NCBI GenBank assembly: GCA_026075535.2
Contig: AP026542.1
Location: 8,556,001-8,620,000 of the forward strand
Direction of reading: 5' to 3'
DNA: 64,000 nucleotides
Source of the DNA: Tricholoma matsutake
Taxonomy: Eukaryota > Basidiomycota > Agaricomycetes > Agaricales > Tricholomataceae
The notes under the pieces: model-generated
What the model was told of the DNA's origin: nothing
Seen by the model: the letters and a program-made list of their open reading frames with translations, nothing else
Database searches by the model: none
Position numbers and translations under genes: made by a program
In this document: positions 20,620 to 32,300 of the stretch, in pieces
Position numbering within the stretch: position 1 is the stretch's first letter
How the letters are laid out: each line of letters opens with the position of its first letter

Positions 20620-21237
20620 ATGGCATCAGTCTGGGATGCTATTCCAGCCCCTGGATTTGAATATGGTGCACACCCCTCTTTGTTGTACAATATTCTTCCG
20701 GTGCCCTTCCCAACATCCAACACTACATTTACAATGACAACTATTTATACAGTATTAGCCCAACATGCAAATATTTTGACCTCTTGGCTGGTGAGTCTCT
20801 GTGCTGCCTCTTTATTGCATAGTCTGAGATGCTTGCAGCCACCTTCTATAATTTTCCACAGCTTGTTTTTTGGCACGCAGTGTTCTCAACCACAACTCAT
20901 CCCTGTCCCTCTCAAAGTGGGGCCATCGACATCAGTGGCAGTTGGAGATTTACATAAGGACATATGGTTGTACAAACATTACAAAGGCGACAAATGTGCC
21001 AAGTTCCCATGTCTAGAGGAGGTGGTCAAGGGAACACCTGGGAAGGATTCATTCCACTTCTTCTTCCAGCCCCAGGATGACATTTGTGGCCTCCATAACC
21101 ATTGTGTTAAGATTCTGTCCCTTTCAAACACTCCAGTTATTGGTGAGATTTTGGTGCTGAAATCTGGTTCAGGTGGTGGGGCTTGCAACATTCTTGAGAG
21201 AGATAAGGGGCTTGTGGAGTATCTGATGTATAAGTGA
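20620..21237 (+). CDS. Hypothetical protein, 205 aa, unknown
   Basis: Open plus-strand frame MASVWDAIPAPGFEYGAHPS to GGGACNILERDKGLVEYLMY. A GTGAGT (20789) to TTTCCACAG (20862) segment looks like an intron inside it, so the real product may be spliced differently. The second half (KDIWLYKHYKGDKCAKFPCL) looks protein-like. No family recognised. It may belong with the gene at 18934-20122 as cargo or relic. Confidence 0.35.
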   Translation: MASVWDAIPAPGFEYGAHPSLLYNILPVPFPTSNTTFTMTTIYTVLAQHANILTSWLVSLCAASLLHSLRCLQPPSIIFHSLFFGTQCSQPQLIPVPLKVGPSTSVAVGDLHKDIWLYKHYKGDKCAKFPCLEEVVKGTPGKDSFHFFFQPQDDICGLHNHCVKILSLSNTPVIGEILVLKSGSGGGACNILERDKGLVEYLMYK

Positions 21238-22182
21238 GCGTTGTTGCAATTATATGCTGGCTAACAACCACAACACAGAATGTTCAAATGAAGTCCTCAT
21301 TTTCAAGTTCAACCGATTTCTCACAGTAATCCACCCAACTGTGGAGTGTCCCACTGGTGATTGAGAGGGTGATGGCTGTTCATGTAGGATTTATTTTCAT
21401 GGAAGTTAATGGTAGTTACTGTTTGAACATTGCAAGGAACTGATTGAAACATGTGTGTCTGACTCCCTGTGCCTAGATGCAACATGCAGTCCTCACTCAG
21501 GTCTGCCTACCCCCGGTGTGTGTGTTTCTTCAGTTAATGGAAGGTTAGCAGGAACTTGAACTATGCTCCATGTCAATACTCACATGGAATCTTGCCCTCA
21601 AAGAAACTCTACAATGCTCCAAGCCTTGTGCTGCCATCTATGCATACATAACACTCAGTGCCATCATCATCAACAGCCATAGAAAAAAGGAGCAGGTGCA
21701 TGTAGAAGTTGTTGATAAGTGATTTCAATGAATCACCATTGCTTAGAGGTGTTCCATTCTATGCTTGAATGAGCCAGGCCCTCAAAGCATATCTTCCCAA
21801 CTTGGAGAAGCTGCAACAGGTAAATAGTTGAGATTGTCATAGTGCTGTAAGCTGCAAACCGAGGGCTGGCAGGCTTGGGTGTCATGCATCTTGAGTGGAC
21901 ATCGATGGGTGACCCCTCCAACATGAGGTGCAAAAGGAGAATCTGGCTGTCATTAAAACACTGCTAGGAGTGAACATGCTTACTATGAGGAACAAAAGGC
22001 TCACTTTGGATTAAGGGGACAGCCCATTTTATGGGCATCACAAATATCAGGAACTAACAGACGAGTGTTGAATGGTCAAATCTTTGCAAGCAAGGTTTTT
22101 GCCAGTGCCTGCAATGGCACCTGGTTAGCATAACACAACCAAAATGCAACTGCTCTGAGAACCAAACAAGACCAAGCAGTCA
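21238..22182. other. No gene recognised
   Basis: Moderately AT-rich DNA with only short frames on either strand. A minus-strand fragment near 21740-21930 (PASPRFAAYSTMTIST) looks like decayed coding sequence, but I cannot place it. Confidence 0.3.
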
Positions 22183-22194
22183 CAGTTGATGAGA

Positions 22195-22450
22195 TTTTTT
22201 TTTTTTTGGTAAACAGTTTGAGCCTGAAGCCCATGGTCAACTCCGACTACACATAATATGCATGTCTAGGAGGACACCAGCCAAAGAGAATGCTTTTATG
22301 CACACCATTATCAACAGTAGTGTGGGACTCCACTGTCTTTCAGCAATACCCACTAAACTCTTCAGAGGGGTCAGGGTTCAAACCAAGAGTGCAAGGGTAT
22401 GTCCCCCTGAATGAGATGATGGAGTTAACCATTGAGCCATCTTGCCCTGA
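22195..22450 (-). mobile_element. tRNA-related SINE with target-site duplication
   Basis: On the minus strand the element starts TCAGGGCAAGATGGCTCAATGG and ends in a poly(A) (T-run at 22195-22207). RNA polymerase III boxes are present: A box TGGCTCAATGG (22429-22439) and B box GGTTTGAACCC (22374-22384), 44 bp apart. Imperfect 15 bp duplications flank it: CAGTTGATGAGATTT (22183-22197, overlapping the tail) and CAGTCAATGAGATTT (22451-22465), 13 of 15 matching. Head, spacing, tail and duplication fit a tRNA-derived SINE moved by LINE machinery. Length about 256 bp. Confidence 0.8.
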
Positions 22451-22465
22451 CAGTCAATGAGATTT

Positions 22466-22711
22466 CAAGATTTGTGCCACCAGAGCCAATCATGTGACCA
22501 CAGCAAGTTTTGGCAGTCACTATAGGAAATTGTCCAAATATCAAGGTTCAAACCAAACATGTACAGCTCATAAGATTATGTCATGGACCTATTTCCTTTT
22601 GGAGTCTGGAAAAAACCTCATTTCAGTCCACCCAAAATATTTAGTTTCAGTCACTTTATACTGAAACCATAATTTTCAACACAAAATTCACCTGTTCATC
22701 CCAATGTGATT
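22466..22711. other. No gene recognised
   Basis: AT-rich spacer between the SINE and the 3' end of the DIRS element. No frame, hairpin or repeat stood out. Confidence 0.3.
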
Positions 22712-22807
22712 TGACCTCTGCTGCTTAGCTCAAGGTGGGAGGATTATGGCAAAAAAAAAATTTTAACAAGGGCTCTTGGCATAGATAGGCAAAGGAGCAG
22801 ACATGCT
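22712..22807 (-). repeat. DIRS repeat B2
   Basis: Starts TGACCTCTGCTGCTTAGCTC on the plus strand and matches 23455-23538 apart from an inserted A/T stretch near 22753-22766. Confidence 0.85.
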
Positions 22808-22875
22808 GCAGATACATAGGAAGCTACTACAATTACATAAAAAGCATGCAGAGACCATTTTACTATCCAAACAGA

Positions 22876-23454
22876 AAGAATATGAAAACAAAATATCAAA
22901 GGGAGAGGTGGGTGGGTCACGAAAATTGAAAGTTAAAGGAACTATTCGATACAGCCTATAGATATGAGGCCCGTAAGAATGTGTGCTGACAAGAAATGAT
23001 GGGCTAGTAATGCAGCTCACTGTTAGGATTCAGTTGATGAATCCTGTTAGGAGATCCTCAATAAGTACAAGCCTAGACAAACCACGGTGAGAGCTCTTAC
23101 AATGTAGATAGTTGTTATGTGTGAGACTGATCTTGAGGCGAGGCCTTGTATAACAACTAACTGATAAGGTAAGAGCCAAATCCATGTAAAAGAAGTGCAG
23201 AGCACTTACCTGTGTTGCTTGTGAGATGAGATGGTGGACAGGAGAAAGCAACAGAGGACCTCCTAATCACACATAAACTATCTATGACTGCACATCTGCT
23301 AAACCCTAGCACCTCGTCATGGACCGCACAATTAGGAGGTTGAGCAGAGCTCAATGTGACACGATGAAGATAGTGTGGCTAGTTGCGTGATTGAAAGCTT
23401 GATGGCGCAGAGGCCTACAAGAACACTCCTTACCCTTGGAACCCGTGTTTACAA
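22876..23454 (-). repeat. DIRS repeat A2
   Basis: About 579 bp, near-identical (roughly 95 percent by eye) and in direct orientation to 28013-28590. Confidence 0.92.
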
Positions 23455-23538
23455 TGACCTCTGCTGCTTAGCTCAAGGTGGGAGGATTATGGCAAAACAA
23501 GGGCTCTTGGCATAGATAGGCGAAGGAGTGGACATGCT
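23455..23538 (-). repeat. DIRS repeat B1
   Basis: Matches 22712-22807 from TGACCTCTGC through ACATGCT and is fused directly to repeat A2. Confidence 0.85.
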
Positions 23539-23639
23539 ATAAATGCTGATAATGATGTGTGTGGGGGTGGTGGAGGTGTAGAGAATATGGGAAGCGAGGA
23601 GCATTGAGATGAAGATGCTAGGTTGAACTTCGTAGTCAG

Positions 23640-24597
23640 ATACTTGCCAGCTGCTGTTTGACCCTGATAGCTGGGTTCTCCCAAATATATATTTTCCAGG
23701 TGTCTGAAGACCAGTGTCCCACTGCCTGAATCACTGTTTCAGGCACACCCAACGATGCCAGGAAAGTCACATAGCCAGTACGGGGCAAATGGCCTCCATA
23801 TCGTTGATCCAAGATTGCAAAGAACTTCAGTTCAAACCAAGAGCATGAAGGATGAGTTCCATCCTCTTGTAAAAATAATGCTGTTTTTGCCCCATGTAAT
23901 CGATCTCATAAGGATATATATTCCCTCAGCAATGAAACAGGATTTGTGACATCCTATAAAGTGAAAATGATGTCAGTTCCGCAGTAGAATGGATCACTTT
24001 TATGATATGGAAGACGATACTGTGCACGTCCATTTTCAAACATCAGAGAAGCTCATTTGATGATTTTTCTCCAATCAAACAAACTATGATCATTCTTCTG
24101 TACTAGTTCGCCCATCCAATGGCACCCATAAAATGCGCAAGATAGCAGGACAGCAATCAGGAAGTCATCATAGGTGCCTGTGCAACAAGCAACATTCTCA
24201 AAGGACTGTAAGTGAGCAAGACAGAGAGGAAGCTTTCTTTCAACTGGGTCTGCCTGGACTTTCTTTGAGCCTCGAATCATCGTTTTCACTAGAGGATGTG
24301 CCCAATTCTCATTGAAATCAGGGTAGATTTCATGCAAGAAGTGTCATACACCTGTCAGATACTTCAGTCCCGAGGCAATGAATTGGGAGGAGTAAGCAAT
24401 ATAACGAGACAAAGTAGTCAGTGTAGGATCAAGAGGAAGGGAGTGCAGAATGCAGAAGTTAATATAGTCATGAGCACCAGTAGCATAGCCTTTTGATGTT
24501 GAATGTTCAATAGAATTGACCTGCAGAAAAAGAGCTCTAGCATCCAGATCTGCCAGGTCCATGGGGGGGTGAGGTGCACGAGGCACTGTCTTCTGCC
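23640..24597 (-). pseudogene. DIRS tyrosine recombinase
   Basis: N-terminal core-binding part: STSKGYATGAHDYINFCILH (24480) and IRGSKKVQADPVERKLPLCL (24230). The C-terminal catalytic part follows after stops near 24050-23900: HLPRTGYVTFLASLGVPE and GHWSSDTWKIYIWENP (about 23660-23800). The HxxR box (HLPR) and the nucleophile Tyr in KIYI are visible. The enzyme inserts the cDNA circle by site-specific recombination instead of a DDE integrase. In-frame stops and shifts make this copy a pseudogene. The frame begins upstream of the MITE at 24598. Confidence 0.82.
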
Positions 24598-25324
24598 TAA
24601 GGCACAGCATGGGTAACCCTCGGGTATATTTTCTTATACCCCTACCCATACCCGTGAACACCGTACCTGCATGGGAAGGGGTACAGTGTTACCATGGGTT
24701 TTTGTGGGTTACCCATGGGTATTAATATGAATATGTATTTTAATAATCTAATTACACTAAATTAATATATAGAAAGTGACCCCCCTCTCACGTTTGGAGC
24801 GAGGGAGGGGGGGTGGTGCCTGTAGTCGCTGAGAACAGAATGAGTAACCCCCCCATTCACATTTGCAGCGAGAGAGGGGGGGGGGGTGCTGCCTGTAGTC
24901 GTCATTTGATCCCCATTTCCACCCCATGAGCAGTTGCTCATGGCAGCAGTTGGGGGTGCTATCATGGTGGTGGTCCTCAGGTCCTCCTCCTGGTCATCAT
25001 CATCATTTCACCCGCTATCCACCCCATGAGCAGTTGCTTGTGAGGCTGGGGTGGGTGGTGTGCCATTGTGACATGGCGGCATTGGCATGGGTCGTTCCAT
25101 GTGAGCTCCTCATTCCGAGGGAATTCCAACCTAGGAAATGAAAGAAAGAAAATATTACTGTGACTGCAGGCAAGAGGGCTGAGCTCGAAATCTCAACACA
25201 GTTGATCACTCACCTGACCAAAATCTGGGTACCAGCATACCTGCACATACCTGTAACACTGTGGAAAAGGGTACGGTGTTGCCTGGGTATGGCAATCCCA
25301 TACCCATACCCATGCTGTGCCCTA
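24598..25324. mobile_element. hAT-like MITE, family A short form
   Basis: 727 bp from TAAGGCACAGCATGGGTA (24598) to ACCCATGCTGTGCCCTA (ending 25324), with perfect 8 bp duplications CTTCTGCC at 24590-24597 and 25325-25332. The ends differ from the long family A form by CACAG in place of TGTAG. Internal CACCCCATGAGCAG modules at 24922 and 25020 match those in the full-length copy. It sits between DIRS RNase H and recombinase and has no transposase. Confidence 0.92.
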
Positions 25325-25344
25325 CTTCTGCCCCCCCAATATGC

Positions 25345-27110
25345 TCAAAAGCACTCTCTCCATCGTGCCAGCAAGAGCTCCCATGGAGGAGCAAAGTGTT
25401 CGACATGGTCAGCAGGAAATTTGCTCTGGTACTCATCTATCATGAGACGAGACAGCATATCAGCATGTACATTATTTTTTCCTTCAATAAACCAAACTCG
25501 CAAGTCCATCCCGGTTTGCAGGATCACTTCAGCTATCACAAGCAGCGGAGCATTATGCAAAGATTCAGTAGTATGCAGAGAGCTAAGGACTGTGATGGAA
25601 TCTAAGCTGTCTGTCCAGATAAGAATACAATGTGGGGGTTGTTTCAAAGATCTGACATGGTGAATCACTGATGCAATGGCTAATAGTTCAAGGAAGAAGA
25701 TGTTGATTTTCATGCCATCAGGAGGTGCTTGGATGGGGTAAATAAATTAGAATACACAAAGGACAATGTGTTGCGAAGGCTTGGATCTGTCCATATCACC
25801 ATGTCAGCCTCCTGATCCAACCATAAACCCACATCAGTGAAATAAATTCCAATCGCAGAAGGAATGATGTTCTTGAGCCAGGTTAAGTCAGCGATGACAG
25901 CCGCATTGATGGGAATTCTGCAGTGAGACCAAGACTTGCCACTGATTTTTCGATACATTTCTGTCAATGCAGGATGACCCCATGGCAGAACATTAAGCAT
26001 CCAATTGAGACGGCCTGCCAAGCATTGCCAGGGATGAAGGGCAGGAGATCGATCTGGTGTAGCAAGAAAATGGTCAATCTTGGCAACAATGTCAGGAATG
26101 GAAGCCGGAGGTAAGGAGATGCTTCCAGTGTTGATGTCCACCCAAAAGCCAATGATCTTGAGCACCTCGCCATGTTCCTGTTTTCGATCTTTGAAAGGGC
26201 AGGAGAATGATTCCCAAAGCAACAGGAATTGCACTTGTTGATGTGGTCTCAGTTTCCCTCAGAACTAGACAAGGTTGTTTGCATAATCCCAACCAAAGAA
26301 ATCATCCATATAGACATGCAGACCAATGATGTCCAACTTACAAGCTCCAAGCCAGCATAAGAGGCCCAACATGGCACACCAACAGCATGGTGAAGCACAG
26401 TTGCCAAAAACAAGACAACATATGATGTAAAGTTTGCCTTCAATTCTAATGACCTGGTGAAGCTGAAAGATCGGGTGTGCTGGAAGGTTGAGGAATGCAG
26501 TTTGAACATCTGACTTGAAAGTGACCAATCACTTTCCTGGATTGGCGATGTGAGCATCCTGGAGGGCCTGGCCAAAAGTTTGCATATCGTCATACTTGAC
26601 CTTTGCCTCAGAACGTGGGATGCCATTGGTGATTCCAGAGCACAAATAGTCTGTGACAACTCGCGGCTTGTCATTCTGCCAGACTACAAACATCAGTGAG
26701 ATTTTCATCCCTGGGAGCAGCTGTGTGTCATTGAGAGCCTCAGACCACCGTCCTGCTGCAATTTCTCAATCATGAAAAGTGCAGATTGCCTCCACATCTT
26801 CAGGATTGGATTTGAAGTCAGGTGCCACCTCTTCTAGCTCAATCTTCCATTCACCTTCATCGAAGGGCCAGAAACCTTCACGAAGACCCTTCATGACTGA
26901 TCGTATGAAGGGCTGGTTGGGATGATCAGTCAATAAAAGTTCAAACTTATCCACATCAAATGGAGTTTCCACTTTGATGGCATTGCCTAATTCATGTATT
27001 GATGCTTGGATTGCTGGATCATCTATAAGGTGTTGGGGAGGTGATGGCAAAGGCAGAGCAGACTCGGTGTAGCACACTGAAGGTGATATTATATTCAATG
27101 GTTTGTCCAA
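25345..27110 (-). pseudogene. DIRS reverse transcriptase-RNase H
   Basis: RT begins near ASIHELGNAIKVETPFDVDK (27000). Then WQNDKPRVVTDYL (26690), LVTFKSDVQTAFLNLPAHP (26520), and HVYMDDFFGW (26300), the YxDD catalytic box, intact. The 26234-25710 frame (WVDINTGSISLPPASI, GRLNWMLNVLPWGHP) is the thumb/connection of DIRS RTs; RNase H follows with IWTDSLDSITVL and NVHADMLSR (25620-25440). Stops at several sites, for example TGA in NPGK-stop-LVTFK where Arg is expected. Many Cys in IICCLVFGNCASPCCW stand where relatives would have Arg, pointing to CGC-to-TGC changes. Confidence 0.85.
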
Positions 27111-27256
27111 GAAAACAAAACCACAACGGAAACAAGGAGTCTCTAAAGTGTCTTGCTTTACGTTTTAGCGATGAAGAATTACTGATGCTACTCAAAGAAT
27201 GTGGTCCATTTTCCACGAATCTTGTCACGTTACACTGCGACTGCAATATCTCATGT

Positions 27257-27839
27257 TCAATTGGAAGTATGGAGGAGAGTGGAACATGGCTCATTATCTC
27301 TTGCTCGGTGTCCTTCACCACAGATGCAGCAGACACCATGCTTCCGACAATTTGGACAGATCTCAGTCTTGCAGATGCCCAGACTCCAGTTGCAACATGG
27401 GACATCCATGCACTTCTGGTTGCTCGACGAAGAGGACACCGGTTGAGAAGACGCAACCCATTTATTTGTGCGAGCCAAGATAGGCAAAGCAGGTGACAGC
27501 ATCTGAGTGAGAAGTGGGAAAATTGAGTTGATCCCAGTCATTGAGATGAAAAGGTTTCTTCGAGTACTTGTCGCGAACATGGACATCAAACATAATAGCA
27601 ACAAGCAGGTTTGTCGGTGCAGCCTGGAAAAGATCTATGACAATAGCCTGATACCCTTGAAGCTCCATGTCCCGATGAGGAAAAAAGACAGCCACACCCG
27701 CAGACCATGCGCCAAAAACCCAAATCCAGTCAGCTTCAGTCCGAAGGGGGCATTTAGAGAAGGCCTGATCTTTCTTAATGAGGGCATAACCTGCACCAAA
27801 ATCCTTCAGATCATCATGGTGATCATATCCCTTATCCAT
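27257..27839 (-). pseudogene. DIRS gag-like ORF1
   Basis: Minus-strand frames MDKGYDHHDDLKDFGAGYAL (27839-27462) and a Cys/His-rich end KCMDVPCCNWSLGICKTEIC followed by CPNCRKHGVCCICGEGHRAR (27400-27290), likely a zinc-binding nucleic-acid module. It lies directly 5' of the RT, the usual place of gag in DIRS elements. A frame change separates the two halves, so it is broken. Confidence 0.6.
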
Positions 27840-28012
27840 TGAAGCAAAAAGTTTCTCAAAGTCGACAAAGAGATCGAGAAGAATCTTTCGCCAGATGGTC
27901 CGAGGGTCTTTTCGATGTGGGGGTCAGAGAATCTAGGATCGGAAAGCTTGGAAAGATGAGGAGCCTTAGCGAGCACGGCCACAGGAATGTCGCCTTTGGA
28001 GCTGGGAAGCCC

Positions 28013-28590
28013 AAGAATACGAAAACAAAATATCAAAGGGAAAGGTGGGTAAGTCACGAAAATCAAAAGTTAAAGGAACTATTTGATACGGCCTATAGAT
28101 ACGAGGCCCATAAGAATGTGCGCTGACAAGAAATGATGGGCTAGTAATGCAGCTCACTGTTAGGATTCAGTTGATGAATCCTGTTAGGAGATCCTCAATA
28201 AGTACAAGCCTAGACAAACCACAGCGAGAGCTCTTACAATGTAGATAGTTGTTATGTGTGAGACTGATCTCGAGGCGAGGCCTTGTATAACAACTAACTG
28301 ATAAGGTAAGAGCCAAATCCATGTAAAAGAAGTGCAGAGCACTTACCTGTGTTGCTTGTGAGATGAGATGGTGGACAGGAGAAAGCAACAGAGGACCTCC
28401 TAATCACACATAAACTGTCTATGACTGGGCATCTGCTAAACCCTAGCACCTCGTCATGGACTGTGCAATTAGGAGGTTGAGCGGAGCTCGATGTGACACG
28501 ATGCAGATGTGTGGCTAGTCACGTGATTGAAAGCTTGATGGCACAGAGGCCTACGAAAACACTCCTTACCCTTGGAACCCATGTTTACGA
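28013..28590 (-). repeat. DIRS repeat A1
   Basis: About 578 bp direct copy of 22876-23454; its outer end (TCGTAAACATGGG on the minus strand) is the 5' terminus of the element. Confidence 0.92.
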
Positions 28591-29362
28591 CGAGCCCTAC
28601 ATAGGCTTTTCCGCCCATCTAGTGTTTCGGTAGTCCAGACAAATTTCGAAAGAAGTACGAAATGATCCAGACAAATCTGCGAAAACTCCGTCCGGACTCG
28701 CCGCCATTTCGAAAATTTGGCGAAGAATTAGAGGGAATGCCTGACATTCATTTCAAGCTCCGCTTCATTTGAACATTGCCGTGCCGTCTCTTACATTATG
28801 GAGAAGAGCGACTTGGATCGTCGGGAACAAAAGTTTATGTGGGATATGTACAAGCAGGTGACAAGCGCCGGAAGAGTGCATGATCGGGAAGTACGGAATT
28901 ACGTGACATGGTCCTAGGTGGTCATGTAGACTTTGAAGCTATAGCCCTTAGGGAGTTTCGATGGCGTCGGCCGTTGTGTGGAGTATGAATCAGAGGCGAA
29001 GGTTATCACCATGTTTGACAACCCAAGGGCGGCTGCTCACACGAAGGAGGAGCGTGTGTGAATTGATCCACAAACTTGGGTCTTGATCTTCAGATTTTGA
29101 ATAGTGGGTCGGGCAAAGCGGCCTATGGGCATCGTCGATCTGAAGAAAAGGCCAAAGTTCGCACCACGCTATTGTTTTCTGGACTATAAGGAGATTTGAA
29201 TAAGGGAAAGTTTGGATGAAAGTTCAAGTCAAGTGATACATGGCGCGCGTGACGTGATACCGTTACAACTGTCAGTGTTGAGAGTGAGAACAAGTACCAC
29301 ATTGCTTGTGGCCGCTCAGAACCCAAACCTCGCTGTCCGGTCTTTGAAGTTCGCCCACTTCT
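28591..29362. other. Upstream region of the Zn2Cys6 regulator
   Basis: No convincing gene. Base composition changes here from repeat-like to more GC-rich gene-like DNA. It probably holds the promoter and 5' UTR of the gene at 29363. A short frame at 28800-28920 (plus) has no recognisable product. Confidence 0.4.
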
Positions 29363-32300
29363 ATGTCACTTAGCCCATCAGCCTCAAATGACTCTGAAAC
29401 AACATCGAAGAGACGACGCACGGATAGCGGAGCCGGTATGCTGTTAGAACATCGTCCTGCGGCAATTTCAGCACACCACCACCAGCCACCCGCTCACGTC
29501 CCTAAAAGAGGAGCGCGAGCGTGTACGGCCTGCAGGAAAGGAAAGAACAGATGTGAAGGAGAGGTAAGAACTACAAACGGATACCGTCCCGCACTACTCA
29601 CGTATGGTCCGCCTCCCCGTCCGGCCCGGTGTTTTTCACTTTAGGCACCTTGCCGTCGGTGTGCACATAACGGAATACCTTGCGTTTACGAGAAACCAGA
29701 GAAAAAAAATGCACAGGGCACGTCCGGAGCCAGTGTCGAGTAAGTGTCTCTATCACGCATTTTCATTCTATTTTATTTTTTCGCTCACGTTTGCCAACTC
29801 AAGACGTCTTTCTCGTCTCGAAGGACAGTATTTAGTAATGCTTTCGCTTTCTCCACGAGTTAAACGCTCAACGTTGCTTTAGGTTATGCAGAGCCAGATG
29901 ATTGGCATGCAATCATCTCTGGACAGAATTTTATTGGCAGTCCAGACGCAACAGTCAAACGTAGCGATGGCACAACAACCACCTTTGTATTCTAGCGGGG
30001 CAAGCAATCCTCGCGATGCACAGGGATTTTTACTTCCACAGCGGAACGGATTCGACATGTCTTCGGGCCCAACAAGGTCTTTCCCTCCGCTTCCCGGTTT
30101 CGCTCCGCCTGTCTGTATATGCCATCAGCCTGTGCGACATGTTGATTTATTTTCCATATACAGCCACACAAGTATGCGACATATGGGATCGTTCCAAGCA
30201 CCTCGCCGTCTTCAGAAGACGAGTCGGAAGACACTCTCCCTCGATCTACTCTGAACGCACCAATCGAAGCCTTACAGGGGTTGGCCAATGCTGCGGCTGA
30301 ACTTGCGGCAGTACCCTCCGCGATCGAATCACCAAGGTTTGCATCCTACAAGTACTTTTATTTCCCTTTAATGGTCTCTAGCAGAGTAAAGAAGCGAAAA
30401 AGGGCTGAACCAATACCGCGGAATGCCTTTCCTCATGTCGTTGAAAAGGTGAATGAAGTTATTCAGGATAAAAATAAAAATATCAATCTTCTTCTAGGGT
30501 CTTGTTGCCGATTCCGAGGCCAGGGAGTTGTTCAACATGTAAATTAGCTGTTGGAACGCTTGGTGCAAGCATGCTGATTATATCAACGTAGCTTTTTTGC
30601 CGGATGTCATCTGTTTATCCCGTTGTTCGATCCCTCGTACGATACGTATGAGAGCTTGATGGAACGAACTCCTTGGACATTCGACGCAATTCTAGCGGTG
30701 GCCAGCAAGATCCGCAGCGGCAATGGGCCTCTCAGTCAGACCTTTTATAAATGTTTGGAGGAAGCTCAGGGAATTGCCCGCTCCTCTCTTTTTGGCCCCA
30801 TTGTTCGTAAAGAAGCTGTTCAGGGTCAGACAGGCTGGCTTCTCTCATGGAAGCGCTCTTAACACCACTTTTTAATTCGACAGGCATGCTCCTACTTGCA
30901 GGTTGGAGCACGAATGGTTGGCTGCCGAGTGGACATGCTATGCGAATGGCGTTGGATCTTGGCCTTCATCGCGCACTGGAAAAGTTAGCCGATGACAGCG
31001 GCAAGCAACGAACAGAAGAGGAAGAAAGGGATCTAGGTATCTTCACAGTCATTCTACTGTGATAGAGTGATCTTATTGCATTCCTTTGGACAGTGGTTTC
31101 TGCCCGAATCTGGCTTTGTTTATATTGGTTTGATCACCAGTCAGTCTTAAACATTTATGTTTACGTATCAGTCATGGCCGCCATACCTAACAGTCGTACT
31201 TAGGATGAGCTTAGGCACCGGTCGACCCATTGTCCTCAGGGACGAGAGTTCCATTCGTCATTGCCGGGTATTGTTGAACCATCGCATGGCTTCCCCGACC
31301 GACGTCAGACTCATCTCCCTGGTTGAGCTCATCGCCCAGAAAAGTATCTACAATTTATCGCCGTTCTGCCAGTTTTGCTGACATGCTTCCAGCACAAATC
31401 TACGAAACGTTGGCGCCCCTCAATGGTCAGGTCAACCACAACACCTTAGCCTTCATCCGCCGCGCCAACGTCGCCTTGGACAAATGGTGGTCCGATTGTG
31501 ATGAACTTCATAGTACGCCAGTCACCCTTGCCCAGTTAGACTTCTTTTTCAATATTATCTATCAGGGCAAATTATGGACCAAGATTCGCTCTTGAGGAAA
31601 GTCCTTGCTGGAGAACTGCACTATGCCAAACTTTGGCTGGTTTGCGTTGCACTGAGGGGTGTGGCTTGGGATAAGATGCCATTCGAACAACGCGAACTCG
31701 CGTTCCAGGCGAAGGATGCAGCTTCTAACTGCTTATCCATTTTCTTGACCTCGTCAGAGTACCGGTATGTTGGTGTTGTGTTACCTTTTAGATTCATCCG
31801 ATCATTGCATTTCTAAGGGCTGCACTCCGCTATGCTGTGCACGATAGTTTGGTCACCGCTGCTTTTTCGGGTCTCTTTTTACTAAAAATGGCCAATCTTT
31901 TCCCTGCTGAGCTGGATTTGAACGCCATAATAGGACAAGTTGAACAACTGGCGCAACTTCTTTCGGATGTGGCAGCCGAACGGTTGGTGTAGGCCCATGG
32001 GATTGTGCGCTCTTTGCTAATCGTTGTGCAGTTATGCACTGGCTCTGCGAATCATGTTGGCGAATCTGCGTCGCAAAGTCGGCATAGGGAGAACAAGTAC
32101 CCCCGCACCAACGATGCCTCCCCCGTCTTTTGCTCAAGAAATGATTGTCTCGCCGACTATAGCTGATCCTGCCATGCCTCCCCCATTCACCATGGAGGAG
32201 CTCGGATTTGTATGGCCCAGAGATAGGGGAATTTTTAGCCCGTCCGCCATACCAATATGGCTTCAAGAGCAGGTCTGGTAATCTCTCTTTTGTGATGAGT

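Larger units (their letters stand above)
22712..28590 (-). mobile_element. DIRS-order tyrosine-recombinase retrotransposon with split direct repeats
   Basis: Minus-strand order: repeat A1 (28590-28013), gag-like frame, RT, RNase H, tyrosine recombinase, repeat B1 (23538-23455), repeat A2 (23454-22876), 68 bp spacer, repeat B2 (22807-22712). A1-ORFs-B1-A2-B2 is the split-repeat structure of Ngaro/PAT-type DIRS elements, which integrate via a recombinase and make no target duplication. The B1/A2 junction joins GCAGAGGTCA to TTGTAAACA, i.e. the element's 3' end to its 5' end, as expected for a circular intermediate. Coding parts carry stops and a 727 bp MITE; inactive. Confidence 0.85.
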
